DNA of 64,000 nucleotides, taken from NCBI GenBank assembly GCA_940337035.1, contig CALNHX010007729.1, positions 1-64,000 on the forward strand, read 5' to 3'. Positions within the stretch are counted from its first letter, which is position 1, and each line of letters starts with the position of its first letter. This document shows, piece after piece, positions 35,721-46,670 of this stretch. The notes beneath the pieces were generated by a model. The model saw only the letters and a list, made by a program, of their open reading frames with translations, was not told the origin of the DNA and ran no database searches. The position numbers and the translations under genes are program-made. This DNA is from Agriotes lineatus (taxonomy: Eukaryota > Arthropoda > Insecta > Coleoptera > Elateridae).

Positions 35721-37029
35721 CAGATAAATAAAGAATGCATTTGTGATGTATCGTATAAAGTTAATTTGTTTGCGTCTATGCGCACGCGCCAACCTGGTTG
35801 CCGGGGAAACGGCGCGCATGGTTTTGGAGGGATAAAATGATAAAATGTCAGTTCCATTTTGGGTTACTAAAAATGTATGTTTTAAACAGAGAAATAAAGG
35901 TATTGGTTTGACGAGTGAAAGTTTTCCTTCACATCTGCAGTGTACATTAGAGTGGAGCGATTTTAATCACTTTATAATTTTTAATTCTAATAGTGACGAA
36001 AAGTTGTTACAAGCGATTATTAATTACCAGTTTTTTTCCTTTTTAATTATATTGCTTTCTTCTGCCCTCTACCGCCCCCTAAAGGGGGTAAAACTTTATT
36101 TTTTTTCAAATCCTAATAGCAAAAAAAAATTAATTTAGCTCAGGTACCCCTGGTTACTTTAGTTTTTAAGTAAATTTATATTTTCTGTCCTATAACGGCC
36201 TTTGTATATAAAATGTATATAAGTGTTTGATTATTCTTTACCTGTTATTAAGAAAAAGGTGCAACAGTTTATTTAAAGAGGCTAGTTCTGGTTACTTTCT
36301 TAAAATTCTAAGAGTTTTCCTTACTAGATCTCAAAAATGTTTGTACCCCACCCTATAGTTTACAAGAATATTGCTAAAAGCAGCTCTTGGCTTGATTATC
36401 ATAAAAACAAATAATCAACCCAGAACTCACCACGAGGAGGTGGCTGATAAGCGAGTTCCACCCTACCCTCCCGCCACTATACATATATTACTTTTTTCTA
36501 CTCCCGCATGTATATATTCTGTTTTCTTCACAATCTACAGAATGGATATGTAGGCAATTGTAGTTAACTGAACGTATATGATTTCATATCCACACAAGGG
36601 TGGATATGAAATACACCAATCACAACCACGTTAGTCGTGATTACCTAGGCAACTTTCATTTATTGTTTGTTTTGTTATGGGCACGCCCTGCTGTGCCCTG
36701 TTTGTGGCAAACGTGATTTTGTTGTAAGATATCTTATTAATTAGCGTTGAATAAATTTTCTTTTAATTTTCCATGTTTCTCCATTGATAGGTCGTAGAAA
36801 AAATATACTGTACACCTCGTGTGGATTGTCCATATCGCTCTCGGATAATTGTGCACTCTCGCCTACGGCGTCGTGCACAAACTTTATCCTCGTGCGATAT
36901 GGACATCATATCCACTCTCGTTGTACAAACTACTATTAATGTTTAAATTGTTTTTTGGTATTAAATGAAAACATTTATTCTCTAGATTTCAAAGTTACCC
37001 TAATAAAACCGTCAACTTTTGCAGAAGTT
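35721..37029. other. No gene seen; palindromic repeat-like tract 36560-36910
   Basis: 36578-36613 holds an inverted pair around TTTCATATCCACAC/GTGGATATGAAA, and ATATGGACA-type words recur to 36910. I read this as a dispersed repeat end, family unknown. Confidence 0.35.
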
Positions 37030-37931
37030 CTTCTTATCTACTACCGTCAATAACATTATCTTTGTGGCTTTCTGAGATTAGACCAACGTCTTGTAGAACA
37101 GCTGAGGTAATTGCTGCTGCGGCTCTGTCAGACAATCGAAATCTGCCACATACTGTGCCACCGTGTTTAACTAGATAACATTGTATCCAGGCTTCTCTGT
37201 TTGCTTTTGCTCAGAGATATCTTTCGACGTAGATGGCATTTCAGAATTAATGTCTTCTAAATTTAACTTATTATTTACATATTCAAATTCGCTAATATCA
37301 ATGTCCTCTTCATGGTTTATTTTTCTTTATCTCCTATTTTCATTTCAGATTGTTAAAGTTTGTAATATTTTCAACTTTGAGTTTTCTTTCTTCCCTGATT
37401 TTTAATTTAGTTGTATCTTTGATGTCAAGTTTCCTATACACATTTTCTTGACAGTTCTTTGGTCAATCAGAAATGACTGTTCCTGAATTGGTACCTTATT
37501 TATTTTTTCGCATGAACATTTTTTAAACGTTTCACATTTACAAGCGCAAATGTCCAAAAGAGTTTTTGCGTTCTTCTGAAAGTCCTTAACTCTTAAAAAA
37601 TAATTGTCATTTCGTTTTGAGTTTGGATATTTTATTAACTTTAAATATTGTCATGATATGCTCGAATACACTGAATAACGCGGGCCAGGAAAACAACGGG
37701 AATTGTTGCTTTTGTCCATAACATATTAACTTTATCCGCTAATATTTCGCATATATTAGAAACGTTGGGTACCTTTTTTGAGTCTGGAGGCCTAAGTTCG
37801 TAACGCACAAGTAAAAAGCACTTTAACACATCTTGGTACGTCGGTAACATCAAACCATCGCAATCTTTCGGAGGTCCAAATATGGGACACTCGACGGGTT
37901 TTCTCGTATATAACGTCTTTGAAACACTCAT
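37030..37931 (-). pseudogene. Unclassified arthropod repeat-encoded protein, decayed
   Basis: The minus-strand frame 37931-37641 is open (96 codons): MSVSKTLYTRKPVECPIFGPPKDCDG, then LPTYQDVLKCFLLVRYEL and a helical tail. Downstream in the same direction, YFLRVKDFQKNAKTLLDICACKCE ... CSCEK and a CLTEP/DRAAAA-like segment (37140-37080) continue with stops and shifts. The combination LPTYxDVLKxxxxVRxEL plus a cysteine cluster occurs in many multicopy insect predicted proteins that I cannot tie to a named transposon family. Treated as a mobile-element relic. Confidence 0.45.
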
Positions 37932-38119
37932 TTTAAAACTTGTATAAACTTGTTACTCAGTTGATCACACTAGAAACACACTATGCTTTGTCCGCTACCA
38001 GTACAAGACAACTGATTTTCGCCGTGAAGCATTGGGACTCGCTGGCACTAGTTAGGTGGTTGTGGCGTGACGTAGGATGGGTAGAGAGGGGGTCATTTAC
38101 ACAAGTCAAAGATATAATC

Positions 38120-39002
38120 TTCTTCTTCTTCTTCTACTTTTACATAGGCCTAGGGCCTGTTTCTTCAGGTAGGCAGTCTTTCCATCTCTTGTAGGGCCTG
38201 CCGATACTTCTTTTGCCTCTGGGAGACATGTCTCTCGCTATTCTGACCATCCTGGTGTTGTTCATCCTTGATATATGGTTATTCCACTCTTCTCGTCTTG
38301 TTCTTGTCCACTCTCCTATTGCTTGTATTCCACACTCTTCTCTTATGTCCTGATTTCTTACTCGGTCTAGTCTTGTCTTTCCAGCTATTTTTCTTAGGGT
38401 CTTCATCTCCGTTGTTTCTAATATTTGTTCTGCTTTGGCTGTATTGGGTCTGGTTTCCACCGCATAAGTTAATATCGGTCTGACAACACTTTTATAGATC
38501 TTTACTTTAGATTCTTTTTTTAAATATTTATTATGCCAGATTGTATCGTTTAGGCAAACCCGATACTACAGCCGCTTTATTTGCTTAAAGTCTAACTTCG
38601 CTACTCATTCCTCCACTACTAGTAATCTCGGCACCAAGGTATGTAAAACTGCTTACTTGCTCTATAATCTTGTTTTCAATTTCTAACTTGCATCTTGTTG
38701 GGGACTTACTTATTGTTAGGGTTTTTCGTCTTTTTTGTTGATATTTTTAGATTCCACTTTTTGCAGCTAATATTCATGTGGTGTAGTAGGCGTTGCAGAT
38801 TGTCTTCGTTATCCGCGACTAATGCCACATCGTCCGCATAACATACCATCGTTATTTCTTTGTCTTCTAGTCTGTATCCGCGTTGCCTTCTCACTTCCAT
38901 TATTATTTCGTTCATAAGTATGTTGAATAACAGAGGACTTAGCGAATCACCTTGCCGAATACCTTTATTTACTGTTATTGCCGGTGTTAGCTTCCCATCT
39001 AC
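38120..39002 (-). pseudogene. Non-LTR retrotransposon 3' half with GAA-rich tail, cut by the gap
   Basis: Reading leftwards from the gap: VNKGIRQGDSLSPLLFNILMNEII (38975-38905), MVCYADDVALVADNEDNLQRLL (38855-38775), WNLKISTKKTK, YLGAEITSSGGMSSEV (38648-38600), IYKSVVRPILTYAVETR (38495-38450), TTEMKTLRKIAGKTRLDR, EEWNNHISRMNNTRMVRIARD, SIGRPYKRWKDCL (38210-38170). A GAAGAAGAAG tail follows at 38120-38137. A stop near 38725 and two near 38540-38580 break the frame. This is the RT fingers-to-thumb and C-terminus of a LINE of the broad RTE/CR1-like type. The N-terminal half is lost in the N run. Confidence 0.8.
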
Positions 39003-39025
39003 NNNNNNNNNNNNNNNNNNNNNNN
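39003..39025. other. Assembly gap (23 N)
   Basis: Run of N only 12 bp outside the left LTR of the gypsy element, so the original flank of that insertion is partly unknown. Confidence 1.
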
Positions 39026-39033
39026 CGTATAAA

Positions 39034-39037
39034 GTCT
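39034..39037. repeat. Target site duplication GTCT, left copy
   Basis: GTCT abuts the left LTR; the identical GTCT is at 49095-49098. A 4-bp duplication is usual for many Ty3/gypsy integrases. Confidence 0.8.
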
Positions 39038-41012
39038 TGTTACCAAACTCTGACCATAAAATAAGGAGTAGCAAAGGCTACCGGATTCTCAGCCGGAGCT
39101 GGTCGTGGGTCGAACAGAAGACTTAAAGCGTAAGCTGAAACGGTGAGTAATTTATGGGCGCCAAGTAGCAATAACCCAGCACTTTGCTAATCATCAAACC
39201 AGACACTACGGAAGGTGCTACTAAGCGATCCTGAAAATTAGAGGTAGCGACAAGGACACACAAATCAAATTCGCAGGCATAAGTAACGAGTATATATAAT
39301 TTAATAGAATATTAACATTCATAAAATATTAACAATGCTCGGTAGTATATCACAACGACAGATATCACAAACCAGATTTCATATAATATAATATCGTAAA
39401 ATTTATCACAGATTAAACTCACCAGATTAAATGAATAAAGTCGTAGATCGTAGCAATTCGCATGTATGACCAAACGCGTCTCAAATTTAAGCGGTAGTTA
39501 AGGTTTTGTTTTGTTTGTCAAGTTGAAATCAACGCTAAACCCTCAGTTGCAAAAATACATAACTGTACTAGTAATCAAATGTACACAAATCCCATTGTTA
39601 CCCAAGATCTTGGTTGATAGGGGCGCAAAATTACCCGAAACACGCTAATTAAATCTCGCCCTGAAGGGGCGTAATTGCTTAAACAACGATCGGACTGATT
39701 TCGCTAATTTCTTGCAAAATGGGGCCGCACTAAGCCAAATTCAACCGACTGACGGATCTCTCCACTGAGATCGAGTCTAAAATCGTTTAAATGGGCGTAT
39801 GCAAGAATTGCTATTACAAAATTCACATAAGGGAAACCTTATCGTCCCTATGCATCTACAATAGACACAGCCTCTAATGGAGGCTCGAAATGTCAAGTTA
39901 TAAATATTAAGATGTTATACAACAAAATAGGTTTACTTTAAACTGCAAGTGAGTTATCACAACATTAAAGTAAGTAAATTAGCTTATCAAAATCTGGCCG
40001 TAGCACAAAGCGCTACAATGAATAATTAAACACACATTAAAATCATGCCTATAACACAGGTTAAGTTGGTCGAGCTCAAAACTGCACAAGAACGCTTAAG
40101 GAAATTGCAAAGACAGACCTTGGCTGCACCAGGTGACGAACGTGCTAAATCGGAGGCCTACTGCACGATGTTGAGGAAGCCAGGTGTTCCAACGGGCTTC
40201 ATCGCAGGTAACGCAGAGATCTCGGGCCAGTAAATCTGCTAGCCTGTTTTAGGGACTGGAAATCTCCCAAACTCACAGCCAGCCGACTGCAGCAACTGCC
40301 TGGAGAGAGTGCTCTCCAAGAGGGGCCAAATCCATCAACCAAACGCCTCGAAAAGCTCCTGCGCCACATGAACAAACTCGCCGCTCACCAACAGAGATGC
40401 GTTAGTTCATACCAAAGGACTGCTTCCTAATCTGAGTGCGTTCACCGCCCGTACCAAAAGGGAGCTAAAAGGGACAACATTCTGCCTTAGAAATATAACC
40501 AGTAATTGTCAAAATAGCATACCGTGAGATGTTATGCTCCAAATCGCCCAAGTAGTTACATGTGATTGTCAGATGAATTCCGGACAAAAATCCGTGCTTG
40601 AAATGTATCACAACAAAAACGTCGGGGGACGTCTCCCAGACCAATTTCACACCAAGATATACATTTTCATGCTAGGATGAGCGTGACAAAACCGAATTAC
40701 AAATATTCGTGCATCGATCAACCAAAGATGCCTTTCACCACATCCATCTTCTGACAACTCAAAATGGCTAATGATAATTTGACAGCTAGGCCCAGAAAAT
40801 TCCAAATTTGCAGAAAAATCGCATCTGCAACCATCATAGCACGCGTACAACGTGAGGCCTAATCTGCAGTGACTTTACTCGAGGAAATGGGTAACTCAAA
40901 CTAGGCTATTATAGGGTAAATAGTTAGAGCGAAATGTGCAAAGTGCCTTGAATTAGGCAGGGATAAGGCAAATCGTTAAATTAATACGAAAAGTGACTTT
41001 TGGCCCATAACA
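39038..41012 (-). repeat. 3' LTR of the gypsy element (1975 bp)
   Basis: TGTTACC...ATAACA. Nearly identical to 47054-49094. G at 39120 against A at 47136, T at 40834 against A at 48916, and one instead of three copies of a 33-bp unit near 40432-40464. The plus-strand open frame 40045-40233 is present in both LTRs but has no known motif and is not called. Confidence 0.95.
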
Positions 41013-41027
41013 AGTCTCCCCCTACTT
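41013..41027 (-). promoter_or_regulatory. Polypurine tract
   Basis: The minus strand reads AAGTAGGGGGAGACT immediately before the 3' LTR, the expected site for plus-strand DNA priming. Confidence 0.8.
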
Positions 41028-42058
41028 AAAAATAGGTAAATTCCTCAAATTTACCGACGTAGAACCTAAGCATGCACATCAACAACACTTCAAAACCTTA
41101 CAGATACATAATCGATACCTCAAATAGCCCCAAAGAGAATACTGCAAAAACCAAACACACCCAAGACAACACCAGATAATTTAGAAACGGATACGTGGCC
41201 TAAATACTCCAACACTAGAAGACGAAAAGGAGAAAAAAAAAAAAGGGATTACGACGGGATTAAAAGATTGAGAGCGAAAAATAGAAGGAAGGGATAAGCA
41301 GACCTCACAGTGAACGCCACCCAGAAAAGGACATCGGAACATCCGTCGCTGCTACATCTAAAAGGCGCGCCGGTGGATGAACCGAGCCAGGCCCAATTCA
41401 GCACAACGTCCACCAAGGGGACTACCTAACACGAAGAAGAAAACTAAAGACGAAAGTAATGAAAAAGGGAATGGGAATTAGAAAGCTCTAGGAAAGCAGA
41501 TAGTGGACAACACAGAAGAAGGATGAGAAGGGATTCGTCCGTTGTCACGTCAGTCTGTCAACGTAGGGTGGAATCAAATGAACTAACAGAAAATTTCTAA
41601 ATGGGAAAAAGCCGAAAAAGGTTTGAGATCGTCACAGATCATAGACACCAGGCGCGGGACCCCGTAGGACACTCCGCGATCATAAGCAACTATGCCCTAT
41701 GACGACAAAACAAAACAGCCCTACACCCTACTAGTCTGGGAAAAGTGTACAACCCAGGACCGACTGCACACTGAAACACCATCTACAGTGACCAGATGGC
41801 GGATCACCGGAAGCGAGACGGCAAAAATGTCTCACCCCTGTATGACAAGATGGAATGTCTCAGCCTACCTTACAAGTAAGGAATAGACGGGAAAGTAACC
41901 GACCGTTCAAGTCCCCAACCATCCTCCCAAATGGACTAAAACTCCCACGATATTTCTCACACTACAAACCCAAAGGGAACAACATGAGAAAACAACCTGG
42001 AATCAAAATATCACTTAAAAACTAGTGGTAAAACAAATAAGCGCGAAATAACAGCAAA
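41028..42058. other. Non-coding 3' internal region of the gypsy element
   Basis: About 1 kb between the end of pol and the PPT. No env-like frame with signal peptide or membrane segment on the minus strand. Confidence 0.6.
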
Positions 42059-43603
42059 CTAACCCTCGTTAGGTACTTGATCGCGATTGTCGTCATAATG
42101 GGGTTTAAGATCTTTAGCATGCCAAGTCCCTCGCAGCAGGTTACCTTCAGGGGTCTTAAGTTCATAAACCCATCTGGATAAACGACGATGGATAATGAAA
42201 GGACCAACATACTTAGGTGCAAGCTTCGCTGAAAAATGTTTCGCAGCATCAGAAAGAACATAGTTTTTGCGCCAAACAGATTGGTTCACCTGATATTCAA
42301 CAGGACGGCGTCTAAGGTCATAATATGTTTTCGATTTCTCATATGCTTTATCCAGACGACGACGTACATCAGCATATAAGCGTTGGACAGCTTCAGAGCG
42401 ATTGTTATCGTTGGCGCGATCGAATCGCAACTCAGGCTCGGCATTGGCATTCTCGTCGTCAGCTTCTCCAGGTCTCTTAAGAACAATCTCCCGACCAAAG
42501 TTGATGAAATAAGGAGTTTGTCCAGTTACTTCGTGTTTGGAGGTTCTAATAGCGCACGCCACATGAGGTAAATACTTGTCCCATTCACGGTGATTATCTC
42601 GAACATATGCCGTTAGCATAGTCTTCAGGACGCGGTTAATGCGTTCGGTTGGATTCGCCTGAGGGTGATAATAAGCTGTAAATGACATTTTGCAGTTGTA
42701 GGTGTTCATGAGAGCAGTAAACTCACGGCTGCGAAATTGGACACCATTATCACAGATGATGCGGCGAGGCGCCCCGTACACGAGGAACACCTCTTCTTCA
42801 AGGTGTTTGACTATATTAGGAGCCGTAGCTGAGCGCAAAGGAAAGAATAGAGGAAATTTGCTGAAACAGTCGGCAACGACGAGGATATAAGAATAACCTT
42901 TCTTCGACCGAGGCAAAGGACCAACAATGTCAGTACAAATTACTTCCCACGGTTTATTTATAATTGAATGTCCACCCATAAAGCCGACAGGAGGTCGCTG
43001 TTCAGGCTTGGTTCTCCCGCAGGTGTTACAACGGCGTATATAGCGGGCCACGTCAGCACGCATCTTGGGCCAATAATAAAGTTTAGCTATACGATTTAAA
43101 GTTTTGGATACACCAGTATGTCCAGCTGTTGGAAGGTCATGATTCTGGCATATCAGGTCAGTACGTTTCTCTTTAGGAACCACCAGTTTCCATTCATCTC
43201 TGTCTTCTCGTAGGTCGGAGTAAGCAACGGTGGTGTGCTTGTATAGCTTGTTCCCTTCAACACGCCACAAGGGAAAACGACGGGGATTATTCCGTACGTT
43301 GGCTAGCATACGTAGGTACCAACGGTCCTTGACATCTGCGTCTAACATGGGTTGTCCTTCAATGGCATCTACCACTGGCACAGCACGAGACAGCGTATCA
43401 GGTACTACATGATCTTTCCCTTTACGGTGGATGATGTCAAAATCATATTGTTGTAGGCGTACTGCCCATCGAGCAATTCGGCCAGTAGGATCTTTAATGT
43501 TGTTCAACCATTTTAAACTATAATGATCAGTTATCACAGTGAACTTCGTTCCCTCGATGTATGGCCGAAGTTTTTCTATAGCAAAAATAACTGCAGCACT
43601 CAC
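42059..43603 (-). CDS. pol: gypsy pol, second part: RNase H (rest) and integrase
   Basis: The open frame runs from the RNase H core to TAA at 42059; 43603 is a GTG, not a true start, because this is the continuation of the upstream pol frame after a break. RNase H ends with FTVITDHYSLKWL and the RKGKDHVVPDTLSR linker. The integrase has its zinc finger (H-x3-H around HDLPTAGHTG, then CNTCG), the catalytic core with D (ICTDIVGP), D (ICDNGVQF) and E (NPTERINR), and a C-terminal DNA-binding segment (KYVGPFIIHRRLSRWVYELKTPEGNLLRGTWHAKDLKPH). Role: integration of the cDNA. All catalytic residues are present. Confidence 0.9.
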   Translation of the reverse strand: MSAAVIFAIEKLRPYIEGTKFTVITDHYSLKWLNNIKDPTGRIARWAVRLQQYDFDIIHRKGKDHVVPDTLSRAVPVVDAIEGQPMLDADVKDRWYLRMLANVRNNPRRFPLWRVEGNKLYKHTTVAYSDLREDRDEWKLVVPKEKRTDLICQNHDLPTAGHTGVSKTLNRIAKLYYWPKMRADVARYIRRCNTCGRTKPEQRPPVGFMGGHSIINKPWEVICTDIVGPLPRSKKGYSYILVVADCFSKFPLFFPLRSATAPNIVKHLEEEVFLVYGAPRRIICDNGVQFRSREFTALMNTYNCKMSFTAYYHPQANPTERINRVLKTMLTAYVRDNHREWDKYLPHVACAIRTSKHEVTGQTPYFINFGREIVLKRPGEADDENANAEPELRFDRANDNNRSEAVQRLYADVRRRLDKAYEKSKTYYDLRRRPVEYQVNQSVWRKNYVLSDAAKHFSAKLAPKYVGPFIIHRRLSRWVYELKTPEGNLLRGTWHAKDLKPHYDDNRDQVPNEG

Positions 43604-45318
43604 GTCGGTGGAGCTGAAATGTTCTCGTTCTTGGTTAAAGAGCGACTAATATAGCAGATAACCTTCTCACCATCTTCTTGATTTTGTGTGAGAACGGCGC
43701 CAAGACCATAAGCGGAGGCGTCAGTCTGAATAGAGAAAGGCAAGTCGAAATTAGGACACGCAAGTATAGGTGCAGAAATTAAGTGTTCCTTAATTGAATG
43801 AAAAGCCTCTTCACAATCTGCAGTCCAATGAAATTTGACGTTCTTTTTAAGCAACGAAGTCAGCGGAGCCAACAACGTAGAGAAATTAGGTACGAAGCGC
43901 CTATACCATGATGCCATACCCACTATGCGGCGGATTTCAGAAACACAAGTTGGTGTGGGTATTTCGAGGATGGCCCGAACTTTATCCGGGTCGACTAACA
44001 GACCTTTGGAATTGACTACATAGCCTAAGTATCGAAGTTCCGGTTTGCAGAAATGGCACTTTTCCTTGCTTAAGGTTAAACCGGCATCAGACAAGCGTTT
44101 GACAACCTCTCGTAAAACGTCTAAATGTTGTTCGAAGGTTTGTGTACATATAATGACGTCATCGAGGTAGGTGAAAACAAAAGGTTCTAGGTCAGCCCCT
44201 ATCACACGATCTATCAATCGTTGCCAAGTGGCCGGGGCGGTATGAAGACCGAAAGGTAGACGACGAAATTGATACAAGCCTCGATTAGGCACCGTAAAGG
44301 CGGTATATTCACGAGAAGACTCTGCAACAGGTATCTGCCAATAGGCGGACTTGATATCCAAGGTCGTAAGATAACGTGCATCCCGAAGTTTGTCGAGGGT
44401 ACTGCTAATATACGGAAGGGGGTACGCATCTGGCTGACTAACTTTATTTAGCTTACGAAAATCCACACAAAACCTATAGGTGTTATCACGCTTTTTGACC
44501 ATAAGAATCGGAGACGACCACGCAGAGGTAGAGCGTTCCACAATGCCATCTTTCAGCATCCTATCTAATTCCCTATCGACATGTTGTTGGAGGGCCGGCG
44601 AAATGGGGTAATAACGCTGTTTTATAGGTGGAGATTGCGTTCTAATCTCATGTTGGACTAAGTGAGTACATCCGATCTTGTCACCCATGACTCTAAAGGT
44701 ATTATCGATAAATTCTTGTAGCTGAAGGCTCTGTGCACTAGAAAGATGTTCGGCAGATTGTATAGCATTGACGAAAACGTTGGGATTGTCCATGGCAAAA
44801 TTCCATTCATCCTGACGAAGGTTAGGGATGATGTTCATCTTACGCCAAAAATCGATGCCTAGAATGAGCGAATGAGGTAGTGAAGGAACCACCAAAACGT
44901 CCATGACACAGACTTTGTTTCGAAGAGTTATAGGTATCGTGGTAGTACCTATACTGATACATTCGTCACCATTAGCCACTACACAAGAAGAAATGTGCTG
45001 AGTATCGAGGCGGCAGTAATTCTGTAGCATCTCCCAGCCTTGTCTACCTAAGAGAGTTCGAGAGGCTCCTGAGTCTAAAAGGCCTAAAATATAATTTCCA
45101 AAAATCGAAACCTTCAGGTAGGGTCGTTCATCTTTACCGGCATGACTAAGTATGAAGTCGAGTACAGCTTGATGCTTAAAGACAGAATTTTCAGATTCGA
45201 CAACACGTTTGTTGGCCTTAATATGCTTACAGCGTGCTAATCGGCCTCTTAACAACGCTGATTGGCGTTTCCCGAACATGAAGGACAGGTTCTGGAGGTA
45301 TAGTTCGGTTTGCCACAT
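43600..45318 (-). CDS. pol: gypsy pol, first part: protease and reverse transcriptase
   Basis: Overlaps gag by 70 bp in the -1 frame, with a slippery G GGA AAC in the overlap, so pol is expected as a Gag-Pol fusion and the ATG at 45318 is probably not used. Aspartic protease: LLDSGASRTLLG. RT: YRFCVDFRKLNKV, LTTLDIKSAYWQI (motif A), PFGLHTAPATWQRL, FTYLDDVII (catalytic YLDD), LRYLGYVV. Then the start of RNase H with FSIQTDASAYGLGAVL. It terminates at TGA 43600-43602 inside RNase H, where the reading continues in another frame; homologous elements read straight through here, so this is a frameshift by mutation or error. Confidence 0.92.
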   Translation of the reverse strand: MWQTELYLQNLSFMFGKRQSALLRGRLARCKHIKANKRVVESENSVFKHQAVLDFILSHAGKDERPYLKVSIFGNYILGLLDSGASRTLLGRQGWEMLQNYCRLDTQHISSCVVANGDECISIGTTTIPITLRNKVCVMDVLVVPSLPHSLILGIDFWRKMNIIPNLRQDEWNFAMDNPNVFVNAIQSAEHLSSAQSLQLQEFIDNTFRVMGDKIGCTHLVQHEIRTQSPPIKQRYYPISPALQQHVDRELDRMLKDGIVERSTSAWSSPILMVKKRDNTYRFCVDFRKLNKVSQPDAYPLPYISSTLDKLRDARYLTTLDIKSAYWQIPVAESSREYTAFTVPNRGLYQFRRLPFGLHTAPATWQRLIDRVIGADLEPFVFTYLDDVIICTQTFEQHLDVLREVVKRLSDAGLTLSKEKCHFCKPELRYLGYVVNSKGLLVDPDKVRAILEIPTPTCVSEIRRIVGMASWYRRFVPNFSTLLAPLTSLLKKNVKFHWTADCEEAFHSIKEHLISAPILACPNFDLPFSIQTDASAYGLGAVLTQNQEDGEKVICYISRSLTKNENISAPPT

Positions 45319-46670
45319 TTATAACAGTGCATCTTTTTAGGCTGAGGGCAATTAATTGATCGATGATTGGGTTGGTTACAATTCCAACAAACAATGGGAT
45401 TGACGGCATCTACAACAGGTTGGCTGTTACAAGCTGAAAGGGCAGGAACAATAGAAGATTCTTCTACAGAAGCTATATTGAAGTTCAAGTGTGACCGACG
45501 ATACGCTAAGTCTGGTTCAAGCAGATTCTTCACATTTGTAGGAGGGTTTCGAAAGCGTGAAGCTCGTACGCGAGTGTCTTCGATCATCTTGCATACTCGG
45601 GTGAGTTCTGAAATTGTGGGCACAAATTGTAAGGCCAATTGTGATTGAATGTAAGGTTGTAAATTCCTTTTTATCATAGTGAGACGTGTGGTTTCCAAAG
45701 GCACTGAAGGAAGGCGTCGGAAAAGATTCTCCATAACCGCAATGTAAACGGATACCGGCTCATCCACACCTTGAGTGCGGTTTCTAATCTCGTCCCATAA
45801 AGTCGCTTCATAATCACACGGCAAGAAAGTTTCTCGGAGAGCTTTGGTGAGATCATCCCAACTGTTGATGGTGTCACGCATAGATCTGTACCAGATTAAG
45901 GCGTTACCAGTAAAAAGTTCTACGGCTGCAGTAAACAGATGTTGCTTAGGTACTCCTCTAGCAACTCGGAGTTCTTCAATACGTTCCAGAAAGCTTGTTA
46001 CGCCACTTTCACCATTATATTGCATCTTCCATTTGTTGACGGGAATGAAATTATGTTCAGAGGGTGCATGACTCGATGTAGCCATACTAGTGCTATGAAA
46101 AAGTGAAGATCTTCTTTGCTGTGAAGCATTGAGGTTGAAGTTGACGTTGGAGCTACGTCTAGGTTCAACATCTGGTGGAGATGGTTGTTCCTGATAATCT
46201 CGGTAAGTATCGGGAGCTTGAGGTAAATCAGTAGCAGCATCCGGTTCATCAAGTGAAATTAAATCGAGCTCTTGTCGATTCTCAGTCCTACTTTCAAGAT
46301 CGTCTAATAATTGAAGGCAAATATTCACGGCTTCATTTTTCAGGTGGGCAGAGAACTCGGTGGAAACAATTCTCTCTAAGCGGCCATAAACATGTAGAAG
46401 ACGAGTATGTAATCTCTTGAAGTTATTATCTTTTGTGGTGGAACTGCAAATGCGGACTTCTGCATCAAGGGTAGCTAATTTAGCCCTGCATGCTTCCAAT
46501 TCCTGTCTGTAATCAATGTGGACTTCAGGAAAACTGACATTACCATCACGCTCCATCCTAAATCGGGCCCTAAGTAATTTGCGTTTCTCCATGACGTTAC
46601 CTTGGCAAGAAATGCCCCGAACCAATAATTCGTAATCAAGTTCATCGACAAGTAAGCGATCAACGTCCAT
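45249..46670 (-). CDS. gag: gypsy Gag polyprotein
   Basis: 473 aa from ATG at 46670. N-terminal region with LLVDELDYELLVRGIS and a helical segment typical of insect gypsy Gag proteins, then the capsid-like region (WKMQYNGESGVTSFLERIEELRVARGV, LFTGNALIWYRS, LPCDYEATLWDEIRNRTQG, TISELTRVCKMIEDTRVR). The nucleocapsid has two knuckles: CWNCNQPNHRSINC (good CX2CX4HX4C) and CYKCGKPNYTSRTC, where the histidine is tyrosine. It assembles the particle and packages RNA. It ends at TAA 45249-45251, downstream of the frameshift site. Confidence 0.92.
   Translation of the reverse strand: MDVDRLLVDELDYELLVRGISCQGNVMEKRKLLRARFRMERDGNVSFPEVHIDYRQELEACRAKLATLDAEVRICSSTTKDNNFKRLHTRLLHVYGRLERIVSTEFSAHLKNEAVNICLQLLDDLESRTENRQELDLISLDEPDAATDLPQAPDTYRDYQEQPSPPDVEPRRSSNVNFNLNASQQRRSSLFHSTSMATSSHAPSEHNFIPVNKWKMQYNGESGVTSFLERIEELRVARGVPKQHLFTAAVELFTGNALIWYRSMRDTINSWDDLTKALRETFLPCDYEATLWDEIRNRTQGVDEPVSVYIAVMENLFRRLPSVPLETTRLTMIKRNLQPYIQSQLALQFVPTISELTRVCKMIEDTRVRASRFRNPPTNVKNLLEPDLAYRRSHLNFNIASVEESSIVPALSACNSQPVVDAVNPIVCWNCNQPNHRSINCPQPKKMHCYKCGKPNYTSRTCPSCSGNANQRC
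45267..45273 (-). promoter_or_regulatory. Programmed -1 ribosomal frameshift site GGGAAAC
   Basis: In the gag frame the codons read G|GGA|AAC (Gly-Asn in ...SGNANQRC), a canonical X XXY YYZ slippery heptamer. Slipping one base back enters the pol frame exactly (GGG AAA CGC, Gly-Lys-Arg). AACGC/GCGTT just downstream and further GGCC words could form a stimulatory stem; not folded here. Confidence 0.8.

Noticed and set aside
40045..40233. 62-codon plus-strand frame, identical at 48061-48249
   Set aside because: It lies in both LTRs of the gypsy element, antisense to it, and has no motif; its repetition only reflects LTR identity.
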